Positions 61,178-64,000 of a DNA stretch of 64,000 nt are shown piece by piece. The DNA lies in assembly GCF_009834875.1 (NCBI RefSeq), contig NZ_WVHT01000010.1, positions 85,244 through 149,243 of the forward strand, read 5' to 3'. The notes beneath the pieces were generated by a model, which saw nothing but the letters and a program-made list of their open reading frames with translations, ran no database searches and had not been told where the DNA came from. Source of the DNA: Hufsiella arboris. Lineage in GTDB: Bacteria > Bacteroidota > Bacteroidia > Sphingobacteriales > Sphingobacteriaceae. A program made the position numbers and the translations under genes. Each line of letters begins with the position of its first letter. Position 1 is the stretch's first letter.

Positions 61178-62740
61178 TCATTTTAACTGGTCGCTGATAT
61201 GGAAATAGTCAAAATCGACAAAGCCTCCTTCAGATTTTGAAGCGTAATTAAATAATCCAAACCGGTAACCGATAAAGTGCGGCAGGGTATATGCCATCTG
61301 TAAGGGCTGTCCAATCTTTGTCCAGTTCTTGCCGTCAAGACTGTAATAGAAATTGCCTTTATCGGTCAGATTTCTAAAGTCGCAGTCAACCTTTAGGTAT
61401 ATGATTTTTTGGGAAAGCGGAACAGTTTGAAGTTCTTCAGGCGCTCCCTTTTCTGCGCTTACCATTACGATCGATTTTTTTCCAGCCCCAGCTTTTACAC
61501 CGACCCAGCCAAATTTCTTTTGAAAAAGGGTGATGCCGGCCATATCGCCGTCTTTCATGTTCGTGACATCCATGGATGTGGACGCGGAACATTGCGGTCC
61601 GAATGTGCGCTGTGTCAGTATATTCTTTACAAAAAACAGGGACGTATCAACTCGCCCGGTCGTTAGTCGCAGGTATCCCGGCCGTTTAGTAAGCGACCAG
61701 AGCGAATCAACCTGGTTATGGTTCCATTGCCAGGCGAGGGTAAGTGCGGGTTCTCCTTTATGTCGGCTAAATTCATCCGGCTGGACGATACTCCCAATAA
61801 TTCCTTTGCTCGCCGGTAAAGCGATTGTGTCAGGAGCTTTACCGTTCACTCCCAGTACAGGCCAGTCATTTTCCCATTTCACCGGAACCATGTACGGTAC
61901 TCGCCCGACAGACCCATAATCCCTGAACAGGTACGCATACCAGTCGCCTTTCGGTGTGCTGATCAGGCCGCCTTGTGCCACGCCCTTATCCTGTAAAGCC
62001 ACCCGGCCCTCATATGGACCGGTGATTTTATCGGCGCAATGAATAAGAACGGTTCGCATACCGCCGCGGGGCCAGTCGATATTAAAGAGGTAATATTTCC
62101 CGTTTATCTTAAACAATTGTGAACCCTCGGCCGGCAGACCACGATCTGGTCCGGCCGGCGCATCTGCATTTTCAATGAGAACCTGCGGTGTGGTTCCCGG
62201 TTTAATTCCCGATAGGTCCGCGCTGAGTTCCGCGATCATGATTTTGCCGCTTCCGTAAACCATATAGATTTTGCCATCGTCATCAAAAAACAATGAATGG
62301 TCGTGTAACATCGGTTTGAATGATACCGCTTTCCAGGGCCCTTTTTCAATGTTCGTTGTTGAGTAGATGTATGTTTTGCCGGTAGAACCGGAGAATGTAG
62401 TTACATAAAATATACCTTTATGGTAACGGAGGCTGCTTGCCCATGATCCGCTTCCATAAGCGCTTTTCCCGTTGTCCAGGTTGAGTGCATCATTGCTTTC
62501 CAACACATCATAAGCATAGCCCACCATTTTCCAGTTCACTAAATCCTTCGATTTCATGATCGGAACACCCGGGTTCATGTGGGTGGTCGTACTGCTCATG
62601 TAGTATGTGTCGCCGACACGGATCATTGAGAGATCGGGAACATCCGCGTATAAGATCGGGTTTGTTGCCTGAGCAAAGCAAAAGCTTAGGGAAAAACTAA
62701 AAATGAGACTTAGAAAAATGTGTTTAAATCTTGCTTTCAT
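61178..62740 (-). CDS. glycoside hydrolase family 43 (xylosidase/arabinosidase-like)
   Basis: A 520-residue exported glycosidase. After the signal peptide (FLSLIFSFSLSFCFAQ) comes a five-bladed propeller with the GH43 residues: base Asp in YADVPDLSMIRVGD (about 33-46), pKa-modulating Asp in HDHSLFFDDDGKIYMVYG (about 145), and acid Glu in GLPAEGSQLFKINGKYYLFN (about 200-219). A C-terminal beta-sandwich (about 320-520) with FGPQCSASTSMDVTNMKDGD follows, as in beta-xylosidase/arabinofuranosidase-type members. The substrate is probably a plant hemicellulose. No SusC/D pair is adjacent. ATG start. Confidence 0.92.
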   Translation of the reverse strand: MKARFKHIFLSLIFSFSLSFCFAQATNPILYADVPDLSMIRVGDTYYMSSTTTHMNPGVPIMKSKDLVNWKMVGYAYDVLESNDALNLDNGKSAYGSGSWASSLRYHKGIFYVTTFSGSTGKTYIYSTTNIEKGPWKAVSFKPMLHDHSLFFDDDGKIYMVYGSGKIMIAELSADLSGIKPGTTPQVLIENADAPAGPDRGLPAEGSQLFKINGKYYLFNIDWPRGGMRTVLIHCADKITGPYEGRVALQDKGVAQGGLISTPKGDWYAYLFRDYGSVGRVPYMVPVKWENDWPVLGVNGKAPDTIALPASKGIIGSIVQPDEFSRHKGEPALTLAWQWNHNQVDSLWSLTKRPGYLRLTTGRVDTSLFFVKNILTQRTFGPQCSASTSMDVTNMKDGDMAGITLFQKKFGWVGVKAGAGKKSIVMVSAEKGAPEELQTVPLSQKIIYLKVDCDFRNLTDKGNFYYSLDGKNWTKIGQPLQMAYTLPHFIGYRFGLFNYASKSEGGFVDFDYFHISDQLK

Positions 62741-63011
62741 ACTTACAAACGGTTTAGGCGGGGTGATCTTAAACGTTTTGAACTAATTGGCTGCTAATGC
62801 GAAGATGAATATAATACAGGAAATAGCAGGTAACGAAGGTAATACATGAGCCGGCAGTTAATTCAGTGCGATAAGGGTAAGGCTTTCTGAAGTATAAAAT
62901 GCTTTTGCATGCTCTCTCCTTCGTACCTGCTTCGGCTTTTGAGCCCGAAAGACGTAAGATACCCGAAGAAGAACCCTTTCAGATGCCTTACTGGCATGAT
63001 TGGTTGTTTGC
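62741..63011. other. intergenic region upstream of the GH43 gene
   Basis: About 270 bases; no gene recognised. A minus-strand frame at 62858-63058 overlaps the next gene and reads as random, Arg- and Ser-rich sequence. Confidence 0.45.
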
Positions 63012-63320
63012 TCAGAAACCGTTCGGACAGCCTTTGTCTTTACGCATGAAATCAGCAATAGCTGTGTGATAAACAGATCTGTTTGCCTGAACTTTGGTAC
63101 GGTAAACAGCTGCCCGCTGCGGATCGCTGATCACGGAACGGGCATAGGCCACGGCATCTTTAAAGCGGTTCTTTTCCGCCAGTTGAGCTGGGCTTGGTAT
63201 GACTTCGCTCATGTCCGGGTAGGCGGTAAGGATTGTTTTACCCCGCCAGTGTTTTACGACAACTTTCTTATCATATTGGCCGGCGTATTTTGGATCGATT
63301 GGTTCGTGATGAATGCCCAT
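63012..63320 (-). CDS. 102-residue hypothetical protein
   Basis: A small cytoplasmic protein with no signal. It reads MGIHHEPIDPKYAGQYDKKV, then VVKHWRGKTILTAYPDMS, IPSPAQLAEKNRFKDAVAYA and RSVISDPQRAAVYRTKVQAN. The order of an aromatic-rich W-R-G-K strand, a P-S-x-x-Q-L turn and an RF helix is reminiscent of DUF6266-like Bacteroidota proteins, but that likeness is weak. ATG start. Function unknown. Confidence 0.6.
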   Translation of the reverse strand: MGIHHEPIDPKYAGQYDKKVVVKHWRGKTILTAYPDMSEVIPSPAQLAEKNRFKDAVAYARSVISDPQRAAVYRTKVQANRSVYHTAIADFMRKDKGCPNGF

Positions 63321-64000
63321 AAATGTTGTTGAGATTATACCCGAAGTAAAGGGCAGGATAACAATAATCCTACAACTACCGGTTGTAAATAAGAACTTAC
63401 GGTTATAATTACAGAGAATCTTTCTTTTAGAACTGGTTTAAAACTCAGCGGCCAAACGGCCGGGACCGAAAATTGTCGACAGTTTGTTGCTTTAAAAAAA
63501 CGCAGGTTTTCGCTCTTTTTGAGACCTGTATGAGAAGGGTTGACCTTGTGTTAAGGTTGTGTTGGGGAAGCCCCAAAAGAAATGCTGATTTCGGGGTCTA
63601 AAATCTATTGATTTACACATCATCTCAAAAGACCCGGAACACGAAAAGACAGAGACTTGCAAGGTCTCTGAATGGTTTTCATATAGTCACTGTCCATGAA
63701 CTTCGTGATTTCGGAAGCTTCCTTAATATATTATCTTTGAGAACAATTTAATACAATTGTGATAAGGTTTAGGTGAACCCGACGGTAATCGTCGGTTTTT
63801 TTGTTTTAGCTTAAGCTAAAGTTTTCAGTATGCGCCGGGCTTAAATAAGCCTTTTCAATAATGGGTCGAAATTACGAGCTGCAGTCTGCTTTCAGCACCA
63901 CATTATAAAATCACCATTGGTTTGACTTTTTATCACTACCCGGTTCCTCCCTTGAGGGAGGTTAGGTGGGTGAGTTGGGAGTACCCGTCTGACGGCTCAG
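63321..64000. other. 680-bp gene-free, structure-rich end of the window
   Basis: No protein gene is convincing. Several hairpins are visible: TTGGGG-AAG-CCCCAA (about 63563-63577), AGAGAC-TTGCAAG-GTCTCT (about 63651-63669), and a strong terminator at 63779-63802. A CTCCCTTGAGGGAG hairpin with GGTTAGGTGGGTGA lies at about 63947-63974; the latter word also occurs at about 17.19 kb. The region could carry a structured RNA. Confidence 0.5.
63732..63802 (+). ncRNA. candidate short transcript: -7 box followed by terminator
   Basis: TATCTTTG (63732-63739) matches the TAnnTTTG box; about 40 bases later CCGACG-GTAAT-CGTCGG is followed by seven T, a textbook terminator. Between them lie ACAATT...AATTGT and GGTT...AACC short inverted repeats. 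The product would be an RNA of about 55 bases. A five-codon frame (GTG at 63757 to TGA) could instead make it a leader/attenuator. No -33 box was found. Confidence 0.35.

Noticed and set aside
62858..63058. 66-codon minus-strand frame
   Set aside because: Overlaps the 102-residue gene in another frame and has random composition.
63420..63730. RNase P RNA, tmRNA, SRP RNA or 6S RNA
   Set aside because: None of the conserved cores of these RNAs could be recognised in the stretch.

Overview
The window looks like chromosomal DNA of a Bacteroidota bacterium, most likely of the Sphingobacteriaceae (Pedobacter/Mucilaginibacter relatives). The clues are a type B gliding/type IX sorting domain, a GH92 mannosidase, a GH43 enzyme, a TonB-plug/MG2 protein, a UpxY-like NusG paralogue heading a polysaccharide locus, -7 promoter elements of the TAnnTTTG type, and dispersed palindromic intergenic repeats. 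This assignment is inference from gene content; no rRNA, tRNA, CRISPR array, insertion sequence or prophage was recognised.

Region 1 (1-16.3 kb, minus strand) is a surface-polysaccharide locus read right to left. It runs: outer-membrane export lipoprotein (Wza-like), chain-length/tyrosine kinase (Wzc-like), NusG-like antiterminator, a 610-bp gene-free leader full of palindromic and tandem repeats, then asparagine synthase, a GT4 glycosyltransferase, an ABC exporter (Wzm/Wzt), a three-gene set for a formylated 3-amino-3,6-dideoxyhexose (ketoisomerase, ankyrin-fused N-formyltransferase, PLP aminotransferase), a GT-B transferase, a WbsX-like protein and two GT2 transferases, the last running off the window. 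Most junctions overlap by 4-29 bp or are a few bp apart, so this reads as one long operon.

Region 2 (16.5-32.4 kb) is mixed: a small secreted protein with a C-terminal sorting-like tail, prfC, a NIPSNAP protein, two lipoproteins, fmt, a NamZ-type muramidase, an FtsX/LolE-type permease, two tandemly duplicated lipoprotein genes (the duplication carried along the end of the permease gene), mazG, a GNAT enzyme, a GH92 enzyme and a beta-barrel protein.

Region 3 (32.4-39.1 kb) is rich in DNA-alkylation repair: an AlkZ-like glycosylase with a QSQ motif, a TfoX-like protein, an AraC-methyltransferase fusion, a 2OG-Fe oxygenase, a small Ada-N-like protein and an AlkA-type glycosylase.

Region 4 (39-54.7 kb) is housekeeping and small systems: a FAH/SDR sugar-acid pair, an SPFH protein paired with a ribbon-helix-helix regulator behind a nested palindromic operator, an orphan TPR histidine kinase, miaA, a protein resembling the C-terminal half of Vsr-like homing endonucleases, two small overlooked proteins, and topoisomerase IV (parE, then parC about 1.8 kb later). 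ParC ends in a sliding-clamp-binding-like peptide.

Region 5 (54.7-64 kb) is cell-surface and glycan related: a 1281-residue repeat protein with a type IX sorting domain, an MG2/TonB-plug protein, a GH43 enzyme, a small unknown protein, and a structured gene-free end with a strong terminator that may hold a small RNA.
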